DNA of 64,000 bases from Blasia pusilla (lineage: Eukaryota; Marchantiophyta; Marchantiopsida; Blasiales): the NCBI GenBank assembly GCA_050084515.1, contig CM114271.1:49042001-49106000 (forward strand), written 5' to 3'. The position numbers were made by a program, and so were the translations under genes. Below the pieces are notes generated by a model that made no database searches, had not been told where the DNA came from, and was given only the letters and a program-made list of their open reading frames with translations. Below, piece by piece: positions 25,175 through 38,187 of this stretch. Positions within the stretch are counted from its first letter, which is position 1; each line of letters starts with the position of its first letter.

Positions 25175-26588
25175 ACAGCGTGTACGTCTCTTCCGTTTGG
25201 ATTTCGGGTCCTCTTTGGAGTTTGTGCACTCTGTTGTGCCATCCGTGGAGGCTTGGTGTCTGTAGAGGACGCTTTGTCCTCTGAGGAAGAGCTTGTGTGC
25301 GAAGAGCCTCGCCGTTGATGACGCCGTCTTTGCATTTTTTGGGACTTCTCAAAGGCTTCGTACGCTTCTGCTGATGCAATGACTGCTTCTAGAGAGTCTC
25401 GTTGGCCCCGGCGGCAATACCGGTGCATCTCCTTGGAGAGTCCCAACACAAACCAGTCTACCAATTATGAGGTGGTTGTGTGGTCGAGTTTGTTAACAAG
25501 ACTTCGGAACCTTTGGGTGTATTCCCTCACGGTTTTCTTCTTTTTCCGTTTCAAATCCCGGAGCTTCATCAGAAGCCTGTCCTCGAACTCCAAGTCGCGG
25601 AATTCATGAAGAAAGGCCTCAAGTACCCTCTTCCAGGTTTCAATGACCTCCGCTCGCAGGCCCTCGTACCACTGACTTGCCCACATCTTTAGCAGGACCA
25701 AGAATACTCGTAACAAATCCTCCTCCGAGCCTTCCCCATTAGCCTTAGCTATATGGATAAACTCGAGCACAAAGTTATCGACGTCCTCTCTTCGTCCTCC
25801 CGTGAACGTAGGATATCTTAGCAGCGTCTTTCTAGAGTTAGCCATTGGGAAATTTTGGCGGCTAGGTCCCGGACTTGATGTTCGGGAAAGAGGAGGTAGA
25901 GGTTCCGATCTTATCTATCTGGCCGGCCCCTCGTCTCCTTCGTCCCCAAAGGAATTCCAGGTTGACTCTTCGTCCGACTGCGAAGTGGCAAGAGACGTGC
26001 TCGGGATAGCACTCCTGTCCCTCTTCTTGATCTTCAGCTTCCTTCGGAGACGAAGCCCGGGAGATACACCCAGCGGTCTCCAAAACAAATGATCTTCGTG
26101 TTGCTTATTGCATCGGTCAACTTGCTGATCCTGAGTGGATGGCTGGGAGACTTCCATGAGTCCCTCTTGGGATTCGCGAGCTTGCTTCCGCACCCACGAT
26201 TGCAACAAGGTATGGGTCCATGAGGAGAAATTGGATCTTCCTCATTCCTACGGGAGTGTGAAGATGCTCTCAATCTACCTGCCAATTTTTCCTCCCATAA
26301 ATAGAAGTATTGGGTCATCACCAAGTACAACTGACGTTCATGGGCAAAGCACCGTTTGGCGACGCGTTCTTTGATAATACTAATTAGTTGTTCTATCTTC
26401 TCTAGCACTAATACAGCAAAAATATTGCTATCTTCTTCTAGCCATTGTCTTAGGGGGATACCTAGAGATAGGAGATGATCTTCTATGAGAACTAGATGGT
26501 TGGGTCTCCTAGGCGACGAGGCTTCTTCCCCCGGCTCAGGGTTACCCATGAATCTCTCTCTCTCCACGAAATCTAATCTAACAAACAT
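25175..26588 (-). pseudogene. G2 gag, N-terminal part
   Basis: Minus-strand frames run from about 26550 (MGNPEPGEEASSPRRPNHLV) through 26208-25915 to 25845-25168. The last holds the retrotransposon gag domain: FVLEFIHIAKANGEG, WASQWYEGL, WKRVLEAFLHEFRDLEFEDR and TVREYTQRFRSLVNKL. This is followed by a Ser-rich basic tail. Gag forms the virus-like particle around the RNA. One frameshift (near 26210) and stops near 25860 and 25465 break it. It continues at 23632. Confidence 0.8.
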
Positions 26589-26671
26589 AATATCTAAAAT
26601 TATTATATATACACAAGTTTTCTTCGAGTAAAAAGTTCTAAATCTTCAAAAGTACAAAATTGCGTGTATCA
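26589..26671 (-). mobile_element. Truncated 5' LTR of G2
   Basis: Only the first 80-90 bases of the LTR remain (minus strand TGATACACGCAATTTTG at 26671), matching the 3' LTR start at 16803. They join directly to gag leader sequence, so most of the LTR and the primer-binding site are deleted. This marks the right edge of G2. Confidence 0.65.
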
Positions 26672-28600
26672 CACTTGCATATATAGCATTTTTGTGGATA
26701 TAGGGCATGCAATTGCCCTAGTAGGGATTGCGTGTATGACCCGAGAGAGTGTTGGTAGCTTATATGAGCTAGTTCGGGAGGCTTAGGGTGAGCTTGAGTG
26801 TTGAGTGTCCATGAGGTCGGGTGTATCATCACGAGATTAGCATTACCATAGGTGAGCTAGTGAGGAGTGTGGGAGACTCTTGGTGAGTGTGAGTGATTGT
26901 GTCGCAACCCTCATAACCAAACAAGCGCCAAGCGGAACATCTGAACTCTAGTGGGCTAACGCTAGGATGGTTTGCATATTGGAGAGGTCCCTTGAAGGAA
27001 ACACTGGATATGAGACGCAAACAAGGTGATTTTTTCATGTATTTATGATTGCGACTAGGAAACGTGAACCAAACATGAACCAAGACTTGAGAGGAGTTGA
27101 GTTTGGGAAGAGTGGTTCTCAAAGAGGTGAGAATCGGATTCGGAAGATGACTAGGGAGGAGGGGTTTTTATTATATTTTGGATCATAATTTTAGTTCCAA
27201 GATACATTTGGGACAAGGAAGGTGGCGGTGGAAAGCTTATGCAAAGGCAGTTCCAATGCACCAAAAACTTAGCAAATACACAAGCAAAGGCTAAGAAACT
27301 TCCCAAAAATGACTGAATGGAGAGTTGGGTTGAGGGCCAAAAAGAGGGGCCCAAGAGTCTTTTCACAAAAGATAGGGGGAGGGCGGAGAACCCCAAAATT
27401 ACTAGTAAGGGGGAAGGCCTCCAAGAGTGCTTGCAACTCAAACCCCACTTTGGGGCTCTACGAGGCAAACTAAGGGCACAAAATGGATAGAGAGTAGTTT
27501 GGCATTGGGATTCAAAACCCGAACCAAGTCCAATAAAGTGGATTTCTGAGGCCACTATTGGTTTCCAACCTGCAACTCATTTAGTTGGATCTTATTTGGG
27601 CACTCATGTGAGGTCCATCAGACACTTGGGACTGCTAGGCGTATAAACGCCTTTTTAGGTTACTTGACTATCCAGAAAGTTTGTCCTAAGTCTTGGAAAA
27701 CTCGCCCAAGTTGGGAAGTGAGGAACATTGAAGGTTGAGCTTGATGAAGTGACAAGTTGAGAACTAGATGGGTTGGAAGGCTGATTGACCCAGACCAGAC
27801 TAACATGAGTGTGTTTGGGTGCAGATCAGCAATGAGAGCGTGCCCTACTGAACCTACGCTTCCGCAACACTAGAGATTGATGCTCAAGGGGAGTAGGTGC
27901 TTGATAGCTTGAGCGTGTGAGACAAGGTTGTCATCATAGCGCTCTTCTAGGATTTGGAAGAACAAGGAAGTTTGGGCAGTGGTAGTAGAGTGACAAGCAA
28001 GGTCGCATACGGACAAAGTTCGTATCCGCAGACATGTTCGTGTGGACCGGGGTATCCGAGGCCTGCATCCAAGCCCACACCCATTTCCTGGCGCGTAGCC
28101 TAGCCTGGGTGGGTTTAGTGCGGGCCTAGAGCCCACCTTGTGGGCCCTAGGTGCGAGCTTCAGGCCCGCAAAAATTGGTTTGCCAGACCGAAAGGTGATC
28201 TATTGGACCAAATCTTGGTCTAGCGGACTAATTTTGGTAGGCCATGAGCCCACGCCCAAGGCCCGCATGGTAGGCTTGGTGGGGGACCTAAATGCGGGCT
28301 CACGGAAAGCCTCGGGCCCATGCCTTAGAGCCCACACTTGCTTGCCCTAGCCACTTGCCACCCTAGCCCGCGCCCAACCCACCCGGAGTCCATGCCTGCC
28401 CGCCCGAAGCCCACGCCCAACCAGCCCCAAGCATGTCATGTGGACCTGCAAGGCGGGCTCGTGTGCTCTCTGTCTCCTTGGATCTAGGTGGCAGGCTTTA
28501 GGCGGGCTTGGGTACAGGTCGAGCACGTTCGAGGACATGTTCGGACTTGTCCATTTTTGTGTAACCTTGGTGACAAGGAGTGGAGTGAGATATTGAGGAA
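26672..28600. other. Unassigned stretch with a GC-rich GCCCR-word segment
   Basis: No gene is recognised. The part 28040-28450 is markedly richer in G+C than its surroundings and is dense in GCCCACG, GGCCCGC and GGGCTTG words without a clean period. The 134-codon minus frame at 27151-27555 has no known motif and lies in repeat-like sequence. Confidence 0.4.
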
Positions 28601-28639
28601 TTTTAAGTGAGGAACCACCTCGATTCCCATCTATGGTTA

Positions 28640-29990
28640 GGTCGTCATCATTGGACAACCAGTGTATTGATGAGATCATAGATGTAGATAGTGTTGCATG
28701 GGGAGAGATGGACAACATGAGCCATCGGCCATGTGTGGTTTCTTGGGTATGGTAGGCACCATAGATCTAGATAATTTCATCCAGGAGTTCGACACATGGT
28801 GCGACTTCCAAGAGATACGAGCCCTTACACGGTTCAACCCTCTCATGGCATGGAAGGGTTTATTCCAACATTTGGAGGATCCTCTGATGGATGACTACAT
28901 GGTGTTTTGGTCCTTACACTCAGTAAAGATCGATGCCTGTAGGATGTATTAGGCTCTACGATATGTATCCACTAGTGGCCATGAGGCATATGATGGGATA
29001 GTGAGGGGGGAGAGACCTACACCATAGCTAGAAGGAGATGATGGTAGTGAAGAGGGTGAGGAGGTAGTGACCACACGTGCTAGGGCATCATCCAATCTCA
29101 ATCCTATAGTGGAGTTCTTTTGACAGTTGGGGAGGAGATACCAAGGTGTGCGGACCAACAAGTGGAAGAGTCTACAAGAATTTCAATGGAGATTGGGTGA
29201 GAGTGTGAGAGAGGCATTCACGTGCATGCGCCAACTGATCATTGCTACATATGTAGTGACTGAGGCGTAGTTAGTGTAGTATTGGTACGGGATTCTAGAC
29301 CAAGAGCTATAGAGGAGAGTTCAAGATGCGATGTTGCTTCATACAGCAAAGCCTAGTGATATTGAAGGTGGTCTCCGAGTTATCTGAGCAGATAGAGCTC
29401 AACACGAGTGAGGGGCAAATTGTGACCATGGGATTTTCACGGGATTTGACACACCCACATGTAGGAGTAGCCCCATAAGTGCCCCCACATGCACCAGTAC
29501 CATGAGAGCAGGCGGATGGGCCTAGAGAGCAGGGCGGGTATTGTGAGTCGGTAAGGCAACGGCCCGCACCGAGATACGTTGCCCGCCAACGACGAGTGAT
29601 GGCTTGTTGGACATGTGGTAGCCCCCATAGGCAAAGAATATGGTAGAGGGCCTAGGTACCTTAGAGTGTCGAGAGTCATCTAGGATGACCCTACCACAGT
29701 TTTAATGTAAACATTGTCACCAATATGGTCACACTAGGGATGGGTAGTTTGATCTTCACTTGGCTTGTCGCCCATCTATTCCCTTCTGTGGGTCTATCTC
29801 TACCCCACCTCTTCATAGCTCGGTCATTCTCGTAGCACCCCGAGTCACCACCAAAACAGTCTCTACCTGAGTTGTACTGCACATAAGCCTCAACCTTGCA
29901 TAATCCTTCAACGAATCCTGATATGACGTGGAGGCTGGAGCCACACTAGCTACTCTTGGCTCCAACTGATTGATGCAAGTGAGGAGACTA
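28640..29990 (+). pseudogene. Third relic of the methyltransferase gypsy family (G1''), gag only
   Basis: The plus strand reads GFLGMVGTIDLDNFIQEF, RFNPLMAWKGLFQHLEDPLM and DDYMVFW. It then continues with PIVEFF, YQGVRTNKWKSLQEFQW and a late CKHCHQYGHTRDG. These align in order with the G1 gag blocks RFLGAVSTIELHDFIAEF, EFNPFTAWNGIFQHLEGAPM, PVVEFFGELRASYQGVRTEK and the knuckle CERYGHTGAKC. Many stops are present, mostly TAG and TGA. No protease or pol follows, so the copy is truncated at about 29990. Confidence 0.7.
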
Positions 29991-30264
29991 TGAAGGCGTA
30001 TGATAATTGTAAAATGCAAGTGTGGATAATTGTAACTAAATCTCCCATCGCTTTTGTGTTGTGAATTTGATGTGACTCTTTTATGGGGATGGAAAATTAC
30101 GGGAAAAAACATTCTAGGTCTTCATTGCTATAAGTTTTTATTCACAATGTTTTATATATGATGCAAGAAGTTGACGTGGTAATTATAAAGCCTACGTTCG
30201 AGACGATATGAGTAGATTTGATGGTGCAAGGGATTATGGTATGAGGAGTAATAGTAGCAAGGAA

Positions 30265-30795
30265 GACCATACAAATCAGATTTTATAGTTGCTTTTATGA
30301 AGGACCTGTGAGAAAATAGAATGTGACGAAATCACTTAAATATGTTATAAATCTTGAAGATTCAAAGTGGCCTAGTGCGTTCGTGTGCTCACAGAGGAGC
30401 TTTGATGGAACCTCAACATAGAGATAACTCGACAAACAAGAATGTGTTACCGTTGCGGCTCTCGACTATTTAACTACTCAAGAAACTAGAATTTTCTAAC
30501 TATTTTCTTCGTTTATATTTATTGGAAAGTTTTAACATGGGCCCCCGTGTCATCATGGAATACCAACGGCTTGCAATGCATCAAGGTGCCGTGCGATGTA
30601 TTAAGGTGTCCCAAACCCTAATGCAATATAAGGTTAGATAATCCTCGTAATGTTACTCCACAAACCACCTACGTCATATTACTATGACTCCCTCATCATC
30701 TAAGTTGAAACCATCAATCTAAGTTACATTTCATGTACGGAGCCCCATCAGATTAATGGTGCATGACAAGAAGTGGATGTTGAGAATCCAACAAA
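30265..30795 (+). repeat. Left arm of a long inverted repeat
   Basis: About 500 bp here are the reverse complement of 33455-33920. Shared blocks include GTGAGAAAATAGAA, CAAAGTGGCCTAGT, GCTTTGATGGAACCT, GGTTAGATAA, CACCTACGTCATATTACTATGACTCC (quoted in two parts: CACCTACGTCATATT and ACTATGACTCC) and GTGGATGTTGAGAATCCAA. Arms of this length are typical of MULE or foldback elements. Confidence 0.65.
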
Positions 30796-33454
30796 TAACG
30801 TTTTATTCCATTACCATCTATGGGACTATGGGCAAGAGATAGGTTATCTTCCATTACGATGCATTTTATTTGTAGAAAATACTCATCCATTGTGCATTCC
30901 ATTACAAGATGCCCAAGCCACCTTTTTCGATAATCGTGTTTTTATGACTATTGCTAATTTAATTGTTCAAGCAACGTCTTTTCATTGACTTCAATTATGA
31001 CCTTATGAAGAGAAGGTCCAATCACGAAAAAACCATTTTAACCTATCTAATTACTAGTGGTTGAGTCTATGTGTGGACAATAAGATAAAACAACATGCTA
31101 GAATTTTGTTCCTTGAGTTATATTGGATGGGTAAAGAAGCCACATTAGTTGGGTAAAGAGAATGAATTTTAGTGGAATAAGAAAATAATTTATTTAATTA
31201 ATTATTAAAAATATGATTAATTCATATTATAATGGGTGAAATCAGTGGGATAATTTCAATCTTTTAACATTTTTTCCCTTAATTCATATTTAATAGGGAG
31301 GGAAAACGGATTTTAATGCATAAGGAGTAGATATTATTTAAATTTTATTGAAGGGTAGAGTTATTTAGGGAAAAGGGATAACCTTTAAATTTTAACTCAA
31401 AAGTGGAATTAATTAGAAAGATGGAATACTATTACTCTTCTAAGATTTAAGAATATGAAAATTTTATTTAAATTTTGTAGTAAAAATCATGATTATTTTT
31501 AAAAATAATCATATTAATTCATATTTGATATTTTAGGAAGAGAAAATCAATTTGAATGGAAAAGGGAAATAATTTCATTTAATTAAGAATTTAGTCAATT
31601 AAACTAGTGGATATTATTCAAACTTTCATGGACCAATAGAATTATTTTGGGGAATTGGATATTATTTAAAGGTGAAATATTATTACTCTTTTAAGATTTA
31701 AAAAAATTAAAATTATATTTCATTTTCATATATAATGGCGCACGATAAGATTTTTTATAGTGTAGAAATATTTTTCACAGGCAGGCTAACTAGTCTTAAC
31801 AATGTGAACTTACCATTTGGAAGGGAGCTTTATTTCAAGTTTGACTTCACTTATTTGGGAGTAGATGGAAGAAAGCCCCACCTCATATTATTGGAGAGTT
31901 CCTTTCATTTTGAGATCACCTCTCCTTTAATCACATCTCTTTTTTATCCAAAAAATTCAATTATAATTTAAAATTACTAGTAAGGTGCCCGTGCTATGCA
32001 CGAAAAATAAAAAGGTGTCTGAAAAGCTTTTGAAAGAACTAATGATGTTGCATACATATTTTCTTGCTAAACATTACCGAGACAAAACCACAAAGAGAAT
32101 ATTCTAAACCACAAAGAGAATATTCTAAAGGTGTGCGTACCCGTAGGATTGTATGTCTCAGATGTAGACGGGGGATCTCATAGACCTTGACCATGTCCAA
32201 ACCATTGCTACCTGCACAAAATCTGTACCTAACGTGAATATGTAAACTTGATCCGTTTAGGGTCAAGTTTACATGACCCGGACAATCAAAGAGGTTCTAG
32301 GCTAATGCACAATGCGTGAAGCATTTGGGTTCAACACGGGAAGTCGGATTGATCTAGTGTTGAAGGATGATCCATAAACTTCTAATTATGCAACTACCAA
32401 ATTAAAGCACGCTCATTGTTGAAGGCTTGGCTACAATATCATAGGTATAATCATCTCTACCCTAAAAATCCCATGGTGATTGTGAATTGCAGAAGTAGAC
32501 TTCAACAACGGCATAATTGTGCACATTACATTGCGAGTTTTTGAAGCCAGGGCGAACTAACACGTCATAAGGTAACTTATTGTATGGACAAGATTGATTC
32601 CACCAAAACGTTATCCAACAAAATGGTCGATTGTCCTTGCGGATTATGAGATCTCTGTCACAAGGCTGAAAACTGAAATGAATGCCATGCACAGATCGTT
32701 GATAGGGATCCACAAATACAAAGTCTAGCTTAGGCATAGCATGTGCTCTAATGCTACTCACGAGCACGAATTAATCTCTCATGGGCATGAAGACCTTGAC
32801 CCTATCTTCATAATTCCAGTTTCAGTGACGTGACCGAAACGCACAAGAATATCTCCTTCCGTAAATATGTAAGTCCAGTTCCATATGGAGTTCCCCTCTA
32901 TGAAGAAGCTGTTATCTACATAAAAGTTCAACTTGGCCATTGAATCCTGGCCATGGTACACCATATTTGTGCTTTGCGAGAATGATCACGTCAATGGGTT
33001 GGGGGTAAAATACATTGCAGATTATCCCTATCTATAGTAGAACATTGACCTTGACAGATATAGAATCATCATCCATATCTTCGTCTCCTTTTGCCAAGTC
33101 TAACTCTGAATCCGCATGTAGAAAGATGGCTAAGGGGGAGACTATGAGGATTGCTCCTTGATTTCATTGGTTGATTGATTGATTGAGAGACTAAGTGATT
33201 GGCTGATTGGAAAAGAGGAAAGAAGCTACCGCCATGCTGATTTCAGATTTACATTTAACGTCAGCGAATCTTGATGGATTTTTTCTCGCATTTGCCCACT
33301 TCAAGAATTGTGCATTTGAATGGACTCTCATTTTTGTCAATCATTTTTTGTAGATGCAATCGTCATTGTCTTATTTCAAAGCCGTGGGATTGCCAATTGG
33401 GGACCGCATGAATCCCCCTTCCTCTCAAAACTTGGGGCAATTGAATTCTATACG
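30796..33454. mobile_element. Interior of inverted-repeat element, no transposase recognised
   Basis: The 2.7 kb between the arms is very AT-rich at 31100-31980. It holds a 78-codon plus frame (31735-31971) without motifs. The part 32040-33150 is more balanced and has minus-strand frames at 32964-32779 and 32767-32462 (KLNFYVDNSFFIEG, GIHFSFQPCDRDLIIRKDN, FCWITFWW) that look like exon fragments of a host gene of unknown identity. A 23-bp unit is tandemly doubled at 32087-32131. A non-autonomous gene-carrying MULE would fit, but no target duplication was placed. Confidence 0.4.
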
Positions 33455-33920
33455 TCTTATTGGATTCTCAACATCCACTCCTCTGAGCACCATTGATTTG
33501 ATCGGCCCCCTTGTATGAGGAGAAGCCTAGATCGATGGTTCCGACTTAGATGTCGAAGGAGTCATAGTAATATGACGTAGGTGGTTTACGGAGTAGCGTT
33601 ACTAGGTTTATCTAACCCTATATTGCATCAGGGTGCGAGGTTTTCTTCATTTCTATTAATAGAAACGAAGAAAAATAGGTAAAAACCCTAGTTTTCCCGA
33701 GTAGTCAAATAGTCAGGAGCCAAAGCGGTAGCGCATTCTCGTATGTCGAGTTATCTCCCAGTTCAGGTTCCATCGAAGCTCTTCTGTGAGCGCACGGACG
33801 GACTAGGCCACTTTGTATCTCTAAGTTTTTGTAAAGATTTCAGTGATTTAATCACTTTCTATTTTCTCACATGTCTATCCATAGGGACCAAAAAACCAAG
33901 GGATTTGATCCGTCCAAAAA
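33455..33920 (-). repeat. Right arm of the long inverted repeat
   Basis: This is the reverse complement of 30265-30795, with clear blocks AGGTTCCATCGAAGCTCTTC and GAGTCATAGTAATATGACGT. Divergence between the arms is moderate, so the element is not recent. The outer end lies just left of the (GA)n tract. Confidence 0.65.
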
Positions 33921-33944
33921 CAAATAGAGAGATCTGTCCACGAA

Positions 33945-34133
<189 letters not shown>

Positions 34134-34309
34134 TCATTAAGTAGTGCCTATCGTAGCCTTGCGACCATAGACCCCACGCCCTGGTTGGACGGTGCTTGAG
34201 ACTGGGATGGGTATAGAGAGAGAAGCAAGTGAAGAAGGTACCATATGAGAGGAGGGAGACACTCTCATATAGTGTGAGTGCTTGACCAAACAACGTGTTT
34301 GTCGGAGCT

Positions 34310-36168
34310 TCAAGTGTCAACCAAGAAACTCTTCACTACACCATCTACTTTACCTGATTGGGATCCCCAATAGACATTACTTACCAGTGCAGCAGCTTTG
34401 GGCAATGAATCAAGCCTACTCAATGTGTTGAACAATTCTGGTGCTACCAGCTTAGCAATATCAACATATGCTCTTGCTCCGTGAGTTGTGAATTTTGCGC
34501 AGGAGACCAAGTAATGACTAGAGGTTTCATCCCCATCGTCACACAAGGCGCACGAGTTTAGTTGTGTTCCCATCCTGCTTTTCTTATGGTTCAAGGGGAT
34601 TGCTCCCGTTCTGAACTTGAACTTGAGCCGGGTTCCCAAGCAAGGGGTTCCTCGCAAATAGTTCTTCAGTTCTGCCTTCTCGGGATATACCGTCAAGAGA
34701 GAGAGGTCAGACATTTTCATGGCTTCCTCCATGGTGTTCTGCTGTGAGCGTTTGCCCATTGCTTTGGATATGGTATCCACGAATGCTATCTCATCTTGCT
34801 CCCACAGTTCAGGCCCTACTAGGAGCTTGGAAGCTTGCACAATCTCTTGAACCTTTTTCGTGCAAGATTTGGCATGCCCGCTTTACGGGTCTTCTTTGGG
34901 TCCAGATTTTCCCCATCATCTCTTTAGGATAGTGATGGGAGTCCATTGTCTCCAACTGCCTCCGCCATTTCAGCTTGGCAATGTCACGTCTATCCTCCAA
35001 GGGTTCCACACCTAGTTCTGATCTCACACCCACTTGGGCTATTCGTGATGAGGGTGACATCATACCCCAAAATGCCTTCAGCTGCACAGCTTCAAGCCTA
35101 TCCCTTTGTTTGGTGTTGGCATCCCACAGTGCTGCCCCGTATTCCAACGAGGGACAAATGGTATGCAAAATGACAGAGCGCTTTACTTCTGATGTGATAT
35201 CCCGGCAGTGTAGGAATTTGGATAGACCGTTCACCTTCTTGTGGCCTTTCTCAGTAGTCTTCTTAATGTGTGCATCCCACATGAAATCTTCCGAGAATTC
35301 TATGCCCAGATAAGTGTATATAGCCATACGGGGGATCTCTTGTTCGCCCTAGTACCACTGTTGGTCTTGGTCCTCCTCCTTGCCATTGAAAATCATCACA
35401 CGGCACTTTAGTACATTTGCCTCCATGCCCCACATGTCAACCAGATTTTGGTCAGGGAGATCATCTCTTGGAGTTTCTCTCCTGTTTCCTCGAGGCCACC
35501 AAAGTCATCAGCAAATATGAGGGCAACAACAGAGTTGTTGCCCACCCGTATGCTTAGTCCACTATCCTCCATTTCTTCCAATAGGGAATTCACGAAAATG
35601 TTGAAGAGAGTGGGGGAGAGCGTGCATCCTTGAGCCACTCCTTGCTTGATGTCGAATGTCCCACTCTTTTGGCCATTCACCAAAACTCTACTCCTTGTGT
35701 TTTGGTACATCTTCACCACCACCCTCCACATTTTCCCTCTCATCCCCGCCTTCCACAAGCTATAGATAGCCCGTCATGCCATACAGTGTCGTATGCCTTC
35801 TTGAGGTCCAAGAAGAAGCAATAGGTGGGTTTCCCCTCTTTTTTCCTACCTTGGATAATCTGACTAAAGGTGGAGATGTGATCCACGCATCCTTGGGCTT
35901 GCCAGAAGCCAGCCTAGCCTTCCTTGATGACAAAATTCTCCTCCAGGTACACAGAGATCCTATTGTTGAGTAAATGGCAAAGGAGCTTCCCGACTACACT
36001 CAGCAATGTAATACCCCTGTAGTTTCCACGGTCTTCTCGCTCACCCTTCTTGAAGAGGTTCACGATGACTCCCACCCACCATCTTTGTGGGATGACGCCC
36101 GCCTTGAGACCAGGTTGAAGAGACTCACTAGAGAACAAAAGATCGCCATACTTCAACAACTCATTCAT
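34310..36168 (-). pseudogene. LINE reverse transcriptase and C-terminal zinc finger
   Basis: On the minus strand, VIPQRWWVGVIVNLFKKGER and YRGITLLSVVGKLLCHLLNN (36120-35990) start the RT. GVAQGCTLSPTLFNIFVNSL (35660-35600) and VALIFADDFGGL (35545-35510) give the core with an FADD catalytic motif. Further down are TYLGIEFSEDFMWDAHI (35320) and a C-terminal finger CALCDDGDETSSHYLVSC (34560-34500). RT copies the RNA at the nicked target. Stops and frameshifts near 35910, 35400 and 34810 inactivate it. Confidence 0.85.
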
Positions 36169-36543
36169 AAGCTTGTGCTTTGTGGTTCACAAGTTCTTTG
36201 ATCGCTGCTCCCACCTCAGCCAGGGAGAACCAATCGTTTTATGGATTTCCCAGCTCAACCTCATCATCTACCTTCTCCCGTTGTATCTTAACAAAATCCT
36301 CCACCATCCTCTCAAAGTTCTACTCTTCAAGGGATGTCCGAGCGGGCTTCCTGCCTAACTCCTTGTAATGGTCTTCCAACATATGTTGGATCTGTTTAGC
36401 CATGGTCACAATTCCACCGTCTTTTCTCTTCAAGGCCTTTATGTCGTTTTTGTCCCTGGCCTTGCTCAATTTCTGCACTTCCATCCATAACTTTTTTTGA
36501 TTCTCAGTGAAATTCTCATTGATGGATGAGTATGTCGCTTGGT

Positions 36544-38187
36544 TCAATTCTTCTTGTGCATGCGCATAAGAAGATGGGTTTCCTTGCGTTGGGCCACATA
36601 CTCTGCCCACAAGGATGCATTGTCCCTGGCTTTGGCACTTGTCACATACGCTTCCCTTCGTTTGGAAATGGATGCCTTAAGTTCCAAGGACCACCATTTG
36701 ACAGCTCTGCCGCATATTATCAATTTCTTGCCGACAGCAATCTCGGTGGCATCTGTCACGCCACGCTCCCACCATGCCAGCACCATGTCCACAGATATTC
36801 TTGTGAACCCAAAGGTCTTGGCGGTAGATGCAATGAAAGTGTCAAATGCCAAGAGATTTTTGTACACCTTCTTGTTGCCCTCATCTTGGAAGTCCTCTAT
36901 CCTCCATTTCTTGATCACTCTCTACATTGGTTTGGTTGAGCATTTTAGCCTTTGCTGCAACTCTGTCCCAACCAATGAATGATTTGATCTTCCAATGTCT
37001 GTCGCATCCACTGTGATCTTCCCACTGCGTGTGTAGAGTTCCTCATCCACAGCTATGTAGTCCACGATGGAGCTTTCATTCTCCTTGAAGTTGACCCTAG
37101 TCGAAGCCGAGGAACCAACCCTATGCCTATCATTCAGTGCCATCAGTTGAAGTTCCCTCAACATCCTGATCAGCCATGTACCATTGCCATTCACTCTCAC
37201 ATCTCCAAACATCCCGATCTCTGCTTGGGAATCGATGCCTTGCCCCACCTAGCTATTGAAGTCTCCCAGCAAGACTATGTTCCCCTTTTTCTGGAACCCA
37301 AGGCAATCAATTTTCACACTATCAAAAGTTGCCTCTATTCGAGTAGCAGATTCACTATTTGTAGGCATGTAAATACACCCAATATACATATCCCGCGAGT
37401 TGCACTCTGCTCGGACTTTGACCCATATGTTGTGTTCATACTCGAGCCATGTGCTGATGATCTCACACATGTCCACCATGAAGTCTTTGATGAAGAACCT
37501 GACACCCTTCATACCTCTATTGTTGTCCGCGTGGGTGCTGCATATCTTTCCAAACCATGCATATTGTGGTACATGGAGTATCTCCATTAACTTGGTTTCC
37601 CAAGTTTCCTGACCACCGCATATATGTATTTTATTTTTCAGCAAACCTTCAGCAACCTCCAACTGCTTCATTGCATGGGTCAGTCCACAGAAGTTCCAGT
37701 TACCCAAACGGAGACCTTTCACTAAGTGGGTTGGGGGTCGGCAGGCACACTTTTGGCTTAGGTGTGGCTGCTTGCAACATGGAACCTTTTCATGTGCAAG
37801 CTCTTCATCGCCGGTTCCTTGGAGAGCACTAAAGATATTAGGTGTGTAGATCACCAACAGTTTTGTGGAGATGGGCCTTTCCTTCAAGTTGGGACCACCC
37901 TCGACTACCATAGCCCTCCAGTTGTAGGCACGTCTCAGTTCTTGAGACACCTGGTTTTTGTGGCAAGCCAAGTATTGGCCGCCTCTACCCTTGATGGACG
38001 CCTTGAAGATACATTGACAGCCATTCATCATCCGAGTAACTCCAGCTGTAGCCACGAATTCAAAGCCCAAAGCTGCGCACATGATCTTAAATGAGACGAA
38101 GTCTATTGTGGGACGTACACCGAAAATGATCATGTGGAACCGTGGTCTCCTCCTATGGACCAGATTGAACTCTCTGCCCACATCCAA
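36544..38187 (-). pseudogene. LINE endonuclease and linker
   Basis: An exo_endo_phos-type endonuclease is visible: LRLGNWNFCG (metal-binding Asn), GGQETWE (catalytic Glu) and VLLGDFNS (Asp, Asn) in the 312-codon frame 38187-37249. After a stop follow VDYIAVDEEL and IGRSNHSLV, where the last motif is usually SDH. The upstream 170 residues include a Cys-rich patch (CCKQPHLSQKCACR). The linker frame 36918-36544 leads toward RT. The enzyme nicks target DNA to prime reverse transcription. The Asn in place of Asp and the stops at 37248 and 36919 argue this copy is inactive. Confidence 0.8.
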
